Positions 17,823 to 26,715 of a DNA stretch of 34,950 bases are shown in pieces. Every line of letters starts with the position of its first letter. Within the stretch, counting starts at the first letter, position 1. The stretch lies in the NCBI GenBank assembly GCA_025456175.1, contig JALOLC010000004.1:1-34950 (forward strand), read 5' to 3'. Below the pieces are notes generated by a model. That model was not told where the DNA came from. It saw only the letters and a program-made list of their open reading frames with translations, and ran no database searches. The stretch is from Acidobacteriota bacterium. Lineage in GTDB: Bacteria > Acidobacteriota > Aminicenantia > UBA2199. The translations under genes were made by a program, and so were the position numbers.

Positions 17823-19154
17823 GTGTCCCGCTTCACCTGCGACTGGATCTTCAATATCCTGGTCGTCCTCTGCGACGGCAAGGTGGTCTGCGGCTGCGCC
17901 GACCCGCGCGGGGAGCGGCCGCTCGGTCACCTGCGCGAGTTGCCCCTGGGCGAGATCTGGCGCAGCGAAGCGGTCCGGCGCATCCGCCGGGAGTTGAACG
18001 CCGGCTTCTCCCCCTTCTGTGCCCCCTGCGGCCTGAAGCGGGCCTTGGCCGACCATGAGCCGGCGCCGCAGCGGCCGGTCGACCTTCAGGTCCTGCCGCG
18101 GATATTCTTCGAGCCGACGGTGGTCTGCAACCTCGACTGCCTCCAGGCGGTCTGCGCTCCCGGGGCCAACCTGTCTGCCAGCCGCGCAAGGAAGGCGTTT
18201 CCCCTGGACGAATTCAAGGTGCTGCTGCAGGAAGTCGGCCCGCAGCTGATCCGCATCGATTTCTTCAACTATGGCGAACCCTTCCTCCATCCCCAGGCCC
18301 TGGACATGATCGAGCATGTCAAGCAGCGATATCCCGGAATTTATCTTTATACCAGTACCAACGGCCTGCTGCTGGACGAGAGGAAAATCGCGCGCCTGGC
18401 CAACGCGGGGATCGACGAGGTCACCTTCTCGGTCGACGGCCCCGACCAGCGCTCCTACGAGCGCTATCGCCGTGGCGGTGATTTCGCCAAGGTCCTGGGA
18501 AATATGGCGGCCCTGGTCCGGGCCAAGCGGCAGCTGGGCCGGGAGGTGCCGTTCATCAACTGGCGCTACATCCTGTTCAGGTGGAACGACTCGTTCCTGC
18601 AAATGGCCCGAGCCAAGCGCCTGGCCGCCAGGATCGGCGTGGACCGTCTGACCTGGGAGATCACCGACCATCCGGCCGCGGCGGCGTCAGTGAAATTTCA
18701 GATTGGCACTCCCGCCTGGAAGCGGATCGTTCATCAGATCTGGGACACGAGCCAGATTGGCTCGGCGCTGCGCCGCCGGCGCTACATCGCCCGCATCCGT
18801 CCCGGCCCGGCACGCCTGGCTACCCGGGTCGGCGAGAAGGCGGAACTGGAGGTTCTGGTCAAGAATCGCGGCGGCGCCGCCTGGATCACCCGGGCCTATT
18901 CCGGGAGGCGCTGGGTGCGGCTGGGCGCCCAATTGCATGACGCGGACAAGGGGCTGTTGGACCTGAACTACTCCCGGGCTTTTCTGCCGCGACCCCTGGC
19001 CGCCGGGGAGAGAGCCCGGATAACGATCGAGCTTCCCGCCGTTGGCCAGGCGGGAGACTACTGGTTGAAACTGGATATGGTCAGCGAGGGGGTGGACTGG
19101 TTTGAAAACGGAGGCTCCCCCGTAGCCTGGCTCCCGTTCACGGTCAGCGAATAA
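17823..19154 (+). CDS. radical SAM protein with N-terminal SPASM-like Cys segment and C-terminal Ig-like domain
   Basis: CDGKVVCGCADPRGERPLGHLRE...IW...CAPC precedes EPTVVCNLDCLQAVC; C-term YWLKLDMVSEGVDWFENGG. Confidence 0.75.
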   Translation: MSRFTCDWIFNILVVLCDGKVVCGCADPRGERPLGHLRELPLGEIWRSEAVRRIRRELNAGFSPFCAPCGLKRALADHEPAPQRPVDLQVLPRIFFEPTVVCNLDCLQAVCAPGANLSASRARKAFPLDEFKVLLQEVGPQLIRIDFFNYGEPFLHPQALDMIEHVKQRYPGIYLYTSTNGLLLDERKIARLANAGIDEVTFSVDGPDQRSYERYRRGGDFAKVLGNMAALVRAKRQLGREVPFINWRYILFRWNDSFLQMARAKRLAARIGVDRLTWEITDHPAAAASVKFQIGTPAWKRIVHQIWDTSQIGSALRRRRYIARIRPGPARLATRVGEKAELEVLVKNRGGAAWITRAYSGRRWVRLGAQLHDADKGLLDLNYSRAFLPRPLAAGERARITIELPAVGQAGDYWLKLDMVSEGVDWFENGGSPVAWLPFTVSE

Positions 19155-19156
19155 AG

Positions 19157-19260
19157 GTCGAACTCTGGTTAAAAGTGAAGCAAACCTCTTCTATTTCCAC
19201 CACTCTTGACATTTTCCCTTGCTCTAAGCCTAACACCCTCAACCCTGGACCCTATACCCT
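19157..19260. repeat. heptamer element E: right array of four 7-nt units (19232-19259), weak left array (GTCGAAC, GTTAAAA, GTGAAGC at 19157-19181)
   Basis: AACACCC TCAACCC TGGACCC TATACCC; reverse complement GGGTATA GGGTCCA GGGTTGA GGGTGTT. Confidence 0.7.
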
Positions 19261-19265
19261 CTTTT

Positions 19266-20501
19266 TCACGGCGTGATGATGGCCGACTCCGGATCGCCTT
19301 TCCAGGCGCCGATGACCTGGCCCAGGCGCTTGACCCCCTCCTCGATCTCGGCCATGCTGGAATAGGAGAAGTTCATGCGGAACGAGTTGCGGCCGCCGCC
19401 GTCGGGATAGAACGCCGTGCCCACCACGTAGGCCACCTGCTTCTCGATGGCGCTGTGGAACATCTCGCCGGCGTCCATGTCCTCTGGCAGGGTGACCCAC
19501 AGGAACAGGCCGCCGTGCGGCTGGGTCCACCTCAGGCCGGGAAGCTTGGGCAGATACTTGGCGAGCATGGCCAGCATGAAGTCGCGTTTTTCCCGGTAGG
19601 CCTTGATGATGATGCCGATCTGCTTGTCCAGCAGGCCGCGCTTCAGGAACTCATACAGGATGGACTGGTTGAAAGGGGGCGAGCACAGGTCGACCGACTG
19701 CTTGGCCGTGACCGCCTTCTGGATGAGCTCGCTGGGGCCGGCCATCCAGCCCAGGCGGAAGCCGGGCAGGAGGATCTTGCTGAAGGTGTAGAGGCCGAGG
19801 ACGCGCTCCGGGCATAGGCCCAGCAGCGAGGGCTCGGTCGTGCCCTCGAAGCGCAACTGGCGGTAGGGGGAGTCCTCGATGACGATCAGGTCGTGCTTCT
19901 CGGCGATGCGCAGGAGTTCCTTCCGCCGCCTGAGGGTCATGGTGATGCCCGAGGGATTCTGGAAATCGGGGACTTCGTAGATGAATTTCGGCTTGATGCC
20001 CTTGGCGGCCTGTTTCTCGATCTCCGCCTCGAGCAGGGCCGTCTGCGTGCCCTCCTCGTCCTGCTCGACGCCGATCATCCTGGCTCCGTAGGAGTTGAAG
20101 GCCTGGATGGCGCCGACATAGGTGGGGCGGCTGGTCATGACCACGTCGCCCGGGTCGACGAATACCTTGCCCACCAGGTCCAGCCCCTGCTGCGACGAGG
20201 TGACAATCAGCAGGTTGTTGCTGGTGATGGCCACTCCGTCCTTCTGCATCAGCTTGGCCAGCTCCTCGCGCAGGCGGTTGTCGCCCTCGGTGGGGCCGTA
20301 CTGCAGGGCGGTCTTGCCCTCGCGCTCCAGGACGATCCGTGTGATCTCCTTGATGTCGTCGATGGGGAACAGGTCGGGGGCGGGCAGACCGCCGGCGAAC
20401 GAGATGATCCCCGGCCTGGCGGTGAGCTTCAGCAGCTCGCGAATCTCCGAGCGCTTCATGCCCTTGGCGCTATGCGAAAAGAAATTGTCATAATTGATCA
20501 C
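19266..20501 (-). CDS. PLP-dependent aminotransferase (class I/II, LysN/MocR-type aminotransferase-like)
   Basis: GIISFAGGLPAPDLFP, LQYGPTEGDNRLREELA, YTFSKILLPGFRLGW; SD aaggagg. Confidence 0.9.
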   Translation of the reverse strand: MINYDNFFSHSAKGMKRSEIRELLKLTARPGIISFAGGLPAPDLFPIDDIKEITRIVLEREGKTALQYGPTEGDNRLREELAKLMQKDGVAITSNNLLIVTSSQQGLDLVGKVFVDPGDVVMTSRPTYVGAIQAFNSYGARMIGVEQDEEGTQTALLEAEIEKQAAKGIKPKFIYEVPDFQNPSGITMTLRRRKELLRIAEKHDLIVIEDSPYRQLRFEGTTEPSLLGLCPERVLGLYTFSKILLPGFRLGWMAGPSELIQKAVTAKQSVDLCSPPFNQSILYEFLKRGLLDKQIGIIIKAYREKRDFMLAMLAKYLPKLPGLRWTQPHGGLFLWVTLPEDMDAGEMFHSAIEKQVAYVVGTAFYPDGGGRNSFRMNFSYSSMAEIEEGVKRLGQVIGAWKGDPESAIITP

Positions 20502-20546
20502 AACACCCTCCTTGTAGGTGGCTGTTATTGTTAAAGGTCAAACCCA

Positions 20547-20575
20547 TTTATAATACAATCGCACCTGTTTTGCAA
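20547..20575 (-). promoter_or_regulatory. predicted promoter TTGCAA-N17-TATAAA of the aminotransferase
   Basis: Reverse complement of 20570-20575 and 20547-20552. Confidence 0.55.
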
Positions 20576-20598
20576 GGTCCCGGGGATTCTGATGCGCT

Positions 20599-20719
20599 CG
20601 GTGTACGGTTGACGGTATAGGGTGGACGGTAAACGGTGGAGGAAAGCGGCAATTTTTCGTTATTGTGTCGTTTGTTCCAGATTTCTTACCATATACCGTA
20701 CACCGTACGCCGTGAACCG
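20599..20719. repeat. heptamer element B: inverted arrays, six CGGTNNA units left, five TNNACCG units right
   Basis: Left 20599-20640 CGGTGTA CGGTTGA CGGTATA GGGTGGA CGGTAAA CGGTGGA; right 20685-20719 CTTACCA TATACCG TACACCG TACGCCG TGAACCG. Confidence 0.9.
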
Positions 20720-20750
20720 AGATCTTCCTGAATGATGAACCGCGAATCTT

Positions 20751-20778
20751 TTGCAAAACGCCCATATTCTGATATATT
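20751..20778 (+). promoter_or_regulatory. predicted promoter TTGCAA-N16-TATATT, -10 ends 6 nt before ATG
   Basis: Hexamers 20751-20756 and 20773-20778. Confidence 0.5.
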
Positions 20779-20784
20779 CAAACT

Positions 20785-21651
20785 ATGCCGCTTCTGCTGC
20801 TCACCTCATTCATCTGGGCTTTTTCGTTCGGGCTGGTCAAGAAATTCCTGGGCGGGGTGGACGCCAGCTTCGTCGCCTTTGTCCGGCTGTTCCTGGCCCT
20901 GCTCCTGTTCCTCCCCCTGTGGCGGCCGGGCAAGGTGAAGCGCGTTCTGGCGCTGCGGTTGCTCGGCATTGGCATGGTCCAGTTCGGCCTGATGTATGTT
21001 TGCTACATCCAATCCTTCCGCTTCCTGGCCGCCCACCAGGTCGCCCTGTTCACGGTCTTCACCCCCCTGTTCGTGGCCGCAGGCGACGACCTGCTGGAGC
21101 GGCGCTGGCGGCCGCTCCATTTCTGGACGGCGCTGCTGGCCGTGGCCGGCACGGCGCTGATCGTGTATTCGGGATGGGGGAGAGCCGACTTGCTGAAGGG
21201 CTTTGTCCTGGTTCAGGCTTCCAACGCCTGCTTCGCCGGCGGGCAGGTGCTGTACCGCCGGCTGCCGGCGGCCGGCAGAAAATGGCGGGACCGCGATGTG
21301 TTCGCCTGGCTTTTTCTCGGCGGCGCCGCGGCCGCGGCGCTGGCCATGCTGTTCTTCTCGGTCACGCCCAACCCGCCGTTGAGCGGCAGCCAGGCGCTAA
21401 CCTTGCTCTACCTGGGGCTGCTGGCATCAGGAATCGGGTTTTTCCTTTGGAATATCGGCTCTTCACGCGTTAGCGCCGGCACCTTGGCCGTGATGAACAA
21501 TCTCAAGATCCCCCTGGCTGTCGGGGTCTCCCTGCTGGTTTTTCACGAGCGGGCCGACCTGGCGCGCCTGGCGGTCGGGGGCAGTGCCATTCTCTTGGCC
21601 CTTTGGCTGAATTCCCGGCGCAAAGCAAACGAAATAGTCAGTGGGCGATGA
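20785..21651 (+). CDS. EamA/DMT-family permease
   Basis: About ten TM segments, duplicated EamA halves; no SD. Confidence 0.88.
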   Translation: MPLLLLTSFIWAFSFGLVKKFLGGVDASFVAFVRLFLALLLFLPLWRPGKVKRVLALRLLGIGMVQFGLMYVCYIQSFRFLAAHQVALFTVFTPLFVAAGDDLLERRWRPLHFWTALLAVAGTALIVYSGWGRADLLKGFVLVQASNACFAGGQVLYRRLPAAGRKWRDRDVFAWLFLGGAAAAALAMLFFSVTPNPPLSGSQALTLLYLGLLASGIGFFLWNIGSSRVSAGTLAVMNNLKIPLAVGVSLLVFHERADLARLAVGGSAILLALWLNSRRKANEIVSGR

Positions 21652-21812
21652 TTTTATGGTTTGGAGCCGCGCAGTTTCCCAGATCGCTTTGAGTGTTTTT
21701 TCAATGAACACGACCACTTTTTAGCGGAAAAAGGCCAAATAACGAAACTTTCACCGCTTGAAAGCAGTATAATGCACTTGCAATTAGGGATTTCACGATA
21801 AGGAGACTCATC

Positions 21813-23501
21813 ATGAAGCGTGGCGCGCTGATCGCCCTGCTGGTGGTCATTGTCATCCTGCTGGGGCTGTTCATATTGGGCGGATTCATCTACATGCAGT
21901 TCACCCAGGAACCGTATGTCCCCGAGAGGGCTTACCTGAAGATCGACCTCGGTGGTGTCGTTGCCGAGACTGCGCCAAGCCGCTTCCCCGGCATGTCCGG
22001 CGCCGCGTTCTCCATTCATGATCTCTGGTACCAATTGGAGCGGGCCGCCAGGGACGAGCGCATCCAGGGCATTCTGCTGCGCGTCCAGTATCTGGACACC
22101 GGCTTCGCCAAGATCGAGGAGATCGGCCGCCTGCTCAAGAGATTTGCCGCCAGCAAGAAGCCGCTGGCGGCCATCGTTGTCGACGGCGGCCTCAAGGAGT
22201 ACTACCTGGCCTCCTTCGCCGACAAGGTCATTATGTTCCGGGGCGGCATGCTCTCGGTAAGCGGCATCGGCGCCGAGGCGCTCTTCATGAAGAACACCCT
22301 CTCCAAGCTGGGGGTGCAGGCCGACATCATCCATATCGGCGATTACAAGACCGCGCCCAATACGTTCACCGAGGAGCGCATGACCCCGGCCCACCGCGAA
22401 TCCACGCAGGCGCTGCTCGACGACCTTTACCAGGCGGTGATCGAGGGCATCGCCGCCAACCGCAAGCTGGACCCGCTCGCGGTCAGGAAGGTTCTCGACC
22501 GCTCGCCGCTGCCAGCAGAGGAATACCTCAAGGCCGGGATGCTCGATTCCATCGCTTGCGAGGACGACCTGTTCAAACTGATGCCCAAGACCCTCCCCGA
22601 GGTCGAGTTCCGCACCTATGCCAAAACGCGTGCGCCCCTGCCTTTCAGCGGCAGCAAGAAAATCGCCGTGATCTTCGCCTCAGGCGAGATCAACATGGGG
22701 CGCAGCGGCGGCGACTCCTTGTTCGGCGGCGATATCCTGGGCGCCGATACCCTGGCCGGGCAGCTGCGCAGCGCGCGCAACAACTCGGCGGTCAAGGCGG
22801 TCGTGCTGCGCGTCGACAGCCCCGGGGGCTCGGCCGTCGCCTCCGACGTCATCCTGCGCGAGGCCGAGCTGCTGGCCCAGAAGAAGCCCCTGGTCGTCTC
22901 CATGTCCGACGTGGCCGCCTCGGGAGGCTATTGGATCGCGCTGGCGGCCCACAAGATTTTCGCCGCGCCCCAGACCATCACCGGCTCGATCGGGGTCTTC
23001 TCGGGCAAGTTCGTGCTGAAAGGATTCTATGACAAAATCGGCGTCACCAAGGAGATCGTCACCACCTCCGAATACGCCGCCATGTATTCCGATTACAAGC
23101 CCTTCTCGGCGAACGAGCGCAGGAAGGTGCTGGCCGAGATGGAGCAGATCTATGCCGCTTTCCTGAAAAAGGTCGCGGCCAACCGCAAGCTGCGCGTAGC
23201 CGACGTCGAGCCGATCGCCCGCGGCCGGGTGTGGAGCGGACGCTCGGCGCTGAAGCTGCGCCTGGTCGATGGCCTGGGCGGCTTGAGCGCCGCGCTGGAC
23301 GAGGCCCGGAAGCTGGCGCGCATCCCGCAGAACGAAAGGTTCGGCGTGCGCGTCTACCCGCAGAAGAAGTCGTTCTTCGAGATGATCTTCGACCTGACCG
23401 GCGCCAAGGTGCAAAACCCGCTCGACGTCAAGGCGCGGCTGCAGGCCTACCGTCGCTTCTTCCCGGCCATGGCCATGCCCTTCACGCTGCGCTGCTTTTA
23501 A
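21813..23501 (+). CDS. sppA: signal peptide peptidase SppA, 67K type
   Basis: Two S49 domains; LRVDSPGGSAVASDVI, SMSDVAASGGYWIA; SD aaggag. Confidence 0.93.
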   Translation: MKRGALIALLVVIVILLGLFILGGFIYMQFTQEPYVPERAYLKIDLGGVVAETAPSRFPGMSGAAFSIHDLWYQLERAARDERIQGILLRVQYLDTGFAKIEEIGRLLKRFAASKKPLAAIVVDGGLKEYYLASFADKVIMFRGGMLSVSGIGAEALFMKNTLSKLGVQADIIHIGDYKTAPNTFTEERMTPAHRESTQALLDDLYQAVIEGIAANRKLDPLAVRKVLDRSPLPAEEYLKAGMLDSIACEDDLFKLMPKTLPEVEFRTYAKTRAPLPFSGSKKIAVIFASGEINMGRSGGDSLFGGDILGADTLAGQLRSARNNSAVKAVVLRVDSPGGSAVASDVILREAELLAQKKPLVVSMSDVAASGGYWIALAAHKIFAAPQTITGSIGVFSGKFVLKGFYDKIGVTKEIVTTSEYAAMYSDYKPFSANERRKVLAEMEQIYAAFLKKVAANRKLRVADVEPIARGRVWSGRSALKLRLVDGLGGLSAALDEARKLARIPQNERFGVRVYPQKKSFFEMIFDLTGAKVQNPLDVKARLQAYRRFFPAMAMPFTLRCF

Positions 23502-23522
23502 GAAATTAAGACAGAAATCGTT

Positions 23523-23671
23523 ATACGTGACGCGTGACGCGAAACGCGTAAAAAAAACTGCTTTATTGAAATTATCGGAAGGCTGAAAAATAATGCAATC
23601 ATGTTGCGTGCTGAAAGATATAGAGATTAATAATTGAGTTCATCTCTTCCGCGTCACGCGTTACGTGTTAT
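23523..23671. repeat. heptamer element C: inverted arrays of GTGACGC-type units around an AT-rich core
   Basis: Left acgtgacgcgtgacgcg (23525-23541) is complementary at 16/17 positions to cgcgtcacgcgttacgt (23650-23666); 108-nt core. Confidence 0.9.
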
Positions 23672-23730
23672 CCCCTGGCGGGGACCTACGGGCGCGTCAC
23701 GATTTGCAATGGTTTTTCGATCGGTCAGCC

Positions 23731-24294
23731 CTAATCCCACCTGATCTCGTACTCCGAGACCGGCTGGAAGTTGGTCAGCGACTTGGTGATCGCCACCTTG
23801 ACGTTCTTGCAGCCCGAGATCTCGAGCGCCCGCTCCATCCAGCCGCAGATGCGGAACTCGGTTGTCTTGTCCAGCTCCGGAAAATGGCTGATGCGCAACA
23901 GGCAGAACTTTTGGTCGCTCATCGGCACCGAGATGGCGCAAGGGCGGTAATAGGATGAGAGGAATTCGCCGGCCTTTTCGATCAACGAGGCGGTCTTGGG
24001 GATTTTGACCAGGAGCTTCAACACGCCATGAAAGCGGATGTCGGCGCTCATGCGCCCGAAATCCCAGGCGGCCTTCTTCAGATCCCAGTCATAGAAGAGC
24101 TGGGCGATATTGGCCATGGGCTCGATCAGCATCTCTTTCAGCGGAAACCAGGCTTCGGGGTTGATCTCGGATGAATAGACCCTGCGCGCCCCGGGCGAGA
24201 TCAGCTCCAGCCATTTTTTCAGCCCGTACTGGCCGAACTTGTCCAGGATCATCTTGGGGGTCGATGCGATGATCACGCCTTTGACTTCGGTCAT
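23731..24294 (-). CDS. conserved hypothetical protein (possibly DUF2378/V4R/HNOB-like fold)
   Basis: ORF with SD (aaaggaggagcgaa ATG); KGVIIASTPKMILDKFGQYGLKKWLELIS...; family assignment uncertain. Confidence 0.6.
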   Translation of the reverse strand: MTEVKGVIIASTPKMILDKFGQYGLKKWLELISPGARRVYSSEINPEAWFPLKEMLIEPMANIAQLFYDWDLKKAAWDFGRMSADIRFHGVLKLLVKIPKTASLIEKAGEFLSSYYRPCAISVPMSDQKFCLLRISHFPELDKTTEFRICGWMERALEISGCKNVKVAITKSLTNFQPVSEYEIRWD

Positions 24295-24330
24295 TTCGCT
24301 CCTCCTTTTTTACTCGCCATCCGGGCCAGT

Positions 24331-24924
24331 TCAGCGGCTCTCCGGGGTCATCAGCAGGGACATGGCCTCCTGGCGCGGGCCGAGGTTCTCGCGGAACACC
24401 CCGCGCACGGCCGAGGTGATGGTCAGCGCGCCCGGCTTCTTCACCCCGCGCATGGTCATGCACAGGTGCTCGGCCTTGATCACCACCATCACGCCCATGG
24501 GGTCCAGGGCCTGCACCAGGTAATCGGCGATCTGCTTGGTCAGCCGCTCCTGCAGCTGCAGGCGCCGGGCCAGGTAGTCGACCAGGTAGCCGAGGTTGTT
24601 CAGGCCGATGATGCGGCCTTTTTTGGGGATGTAGGCGATGCTGGCCCTGCCCGAGAAGGGGAGCAGGTGGTGCTCGCACAGCGAGTAGATGGGGATGTCC
24701 TTCAGGATGACCATCTCGTCGTGCTTTTCCTCGGTCAAACACTTGAGGAAGTCGGCGGGTTCCTTGCCCGTGCCGGAGAGGACCTCGGCGAACATGGCCG
24801 CCGCCCGCTGCGGGGTCTCCTGCAGACGCTCTGAGTCGATGTTCTCGCCGACACCCTCCAGGATCAGCCCGACGCCGCGCTTAATCTTTTCCAGGTCCAT
24901 GCCCTTCACCGGTTGCCTTATCAT
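24331..24924 (-). CDS. folE: GTP cyclohydrolase I
   Basis: YSLCEHHLLPFSGRASIAYIPKKGRIIGLNNLGYLVDYLARRLQLQERLTKQIAD; the 732-aa ORF runs antisense through pgi and is over-extended. Confidence 0.94.
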   Translation of the reverse strand: MIRQPVKGMDLEKIKRGVGLILEGVGENIDSERLQETPQRAAAMFAEVLSGTGKEPADFLKCLTEEKHDEMVILKDIPIYSLCEHHLLPFSGRASIAYIPKKGRIIGLNNLGYLVDYLARRLQLQERLTKQIADYLVQALDPMGVMVVIKAEHLCMTMRGVKKPGALTITSAVRGVFRENLGPRQEAMSLLMTPESR

Positions 24925-24937
24925 GCGCCATGGAGTC

Positions 24938-24966
24938 GTTATACCCGATTGCCCCGTTGACGTCAA
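24938..24966 (-). promoter_or_regulatory. predicted folE promoter TTGACG-N17-TATAAC
   Basis: Reverse complement of 24961-24966 and 24938-24943. Confidence 0.6.
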
Positions 24967-25034
24967 GCGCTGGGAGCCGGCGCCCGACCGCTTGGCCCGG
25001 CAGAAATGAGGTTGCTTCGCCCGGGCCGATTGGA

Positions 25035-25063
25035 TTGACTTCGGCCGGCGGACGGGGTATAAA
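25035..25063 (+). promoter_or_regulatory. predicted pgi promoter TTGACT-N17-TATAAA
   Basis: Hexamers at 25035-25040 and 25058-25063. Confidence 0.6.
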
Positions 25064-25080
25064 CCGCGGAGAGGAGGCCC

Positions 25081-26715
25081 ATGAACAGGGAGAAGCGGTC
25101 CGGCATGCCCGAATGGCAGGCGCTGAAGAATCACGCGCAAAAAATAAACGGTCTGCATCTCTGCGAGCTGTTTGCCGCCGATCCCATACGGGGAAGCCGC
25201 TTCGCGGCCGAGGGCGCGGGCATCTACCTCGATTATTCCCGCAATCAGATCACCAGCGAGACCATGGAGCTGCTCCAGGCGCTGGCCCGGGCCTGCCGGC
25301 TCGGGAAAGAGATCGCCAGGCTGTTCGCGGGCGAAAAGATCAACGAAACCGAGAACCGTCCCGTGCTGCACTGGGCGCTGCGCGACTTCTCCGGACTGCC
25401 GGTCATGGTGGACGGCCAGGATGTCATGCCCCGGGTGCGCCAGGTGCGCGAGCGCATGGCCGCGGCCGCCGGGAGGATTCGCGCCCGAGGCTGGCTGGGC
25501 TGCAGCGGCAAGCCCCTGAGCCATGTAGTCAACCTGGGTATCGGCGGCTCCGACCTGGGGCCGCGCATGGCGTACAAGGCTCTGCGCTTTTACGCCCAGC
25601 GCGACCTCCATTTTCATTTTGTCTCCAACCTTGACCCCGGGCACCTGGCGGAAACCCTGCGGCCGCTGCCCCCCGAAGAGACCCTTTTCATCATCGCCTC
25701 CAAGACCTTCACCACCCAGGAGACCATGGCCAACGCCGCCGCGGCCCGCTCCTGGCTCATGGAGCATTACCAGGACCCAATTGCCCTGCGCGCCCATTTC
25801 GCCGCCGTGACCGCCAACCCGGCGGCGGCACATGACTTCGGCATCGCCGCCGAGAACATTTTTGAATTCTGGGAGTGGGTGGGGGGGCGCTATTCCCTCC
25901 TCTCGGCGGTGGGGCTGCCGCTGATGATGGCTGTCGGGCCCGAACGCTTCGAGGAGCTGCGGCGCGGCTTCTGGGAAATGGACAGCCATTTCCGCGACGC
26001 GGCCTTCACCGCCAACCTGCCGGTTCTGCTCGCCCTGCTGGGGATCTGGCAAGCCGGCTTCATGGGACGGAGCACCCATGCCGTGCTGCCCTACGACCAG
26101 TACCTGGAGCGCTTCCCGGCCTACCTGCAGCAGCTGGAGATGGAGTCGAACGGCAAGGACGTCGACCGCAACGGCGAGGAAGTCGATTACCCGACCGGGC
26201 CGGTGCTTTGGGGCGAGCCCGGCACCAACGGCCAGCATGCGTTCTATCAGCTCCTGCACCAGGGCACGCCGGCCGTTTCCTGCGACTTCATCGGCCTGCG
26301 CCGGTCGCTGAACCCGTTCCGCGACCACCATGAACAGCTGCTGGCCAACATGATCGCCCAGGGGCAGGCGCTGGCCTTCGGCCGCGACCGCGAGGAGCTG
26401 GAGCGGGAAGGCGTGCCCGCGACGCAGCTGCCTTTCCGCGTGTTCTCCGGCAACCGCCCCAGCAACACCATCCTGGCCGACGAACTCAATCCCTCGACCT
26501 TGGGGCGGCTCATCGCCCTCTATGAGCACAAGGTCTTCGTCCAGGGGGTGATCTGGAACATCTTCTCCTTCGACCAGTGGGGGGTCGAACTCGGCAAGAA
26601 ACTGGCCAACCGCATCCTGCCGCGACTCAAGGGGCAGGCCGCGCCCGGGTCGGATGAGGACAGCTCGACCCGGGCCTTAATCGACTATGTGAGCGCAGTG
26701 AAACGTGAACAGTGA
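25081..26715 (+). CDS. pgi: glucose-6-phosphate isomerase
   Basis: VVNLGIGGSDLGPRMAYKAL, SKTFTTQETMANA, FDQWGVELGKKLA. Confidence 0.96.
   Translation: MNREKRSGMPEWQALKNHAQKINGLHLCELFAADPIRGSRFAAEGAGIYLDYSRNQITSETMELLQALARACRLGKEIARLFAGEKINETENRPVLHWALRDFSGLPVMVDGQDVMPRVRQVRERMAAAAGRIRARGWLGCSGKPLSHVVNLGIGGSDLGPRMAYKALRFYAQRDLHFHFVSNLDPGHLAETLRPLPPEETLFIIASKTFTTQETMANAAAARSWLMEHYQDPIALRAHFAAVTANPAAAHDFGIAAENIFEFWEWVGGRYSLLSAVGLPLMMAVGPERFEELRRGFWEMDSHFRDAAFTANLPVLLALLGIWQAGFMGRSTHAVLPYDQYLERFPAYLQQLEMESNGKDVDRNGEEVDYPTGPVLWGEPGTNGQHAFYQLLHQGTPAVSCDFIGLRRSLNPFRDHHEQLLANMIAQGQALAFGRDREELEREGVPATQLPFRVFSGNRPSNTILADELNPSTLGRLIALYEHKVFVQGVIWNIFSFDQWGVELGKKLANRILPRLKGQAAPGSDEDSSTRALIDYVSAVKREQ

Noticed and set aside
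24925-26529. N-terminal extension of the folE ORF (732 aa) antisense through pgi
   Set aside because: Only the last ~197 codons match FolE; a promoter lies at 24938-24966 and the upstream part is antisense to pgi.
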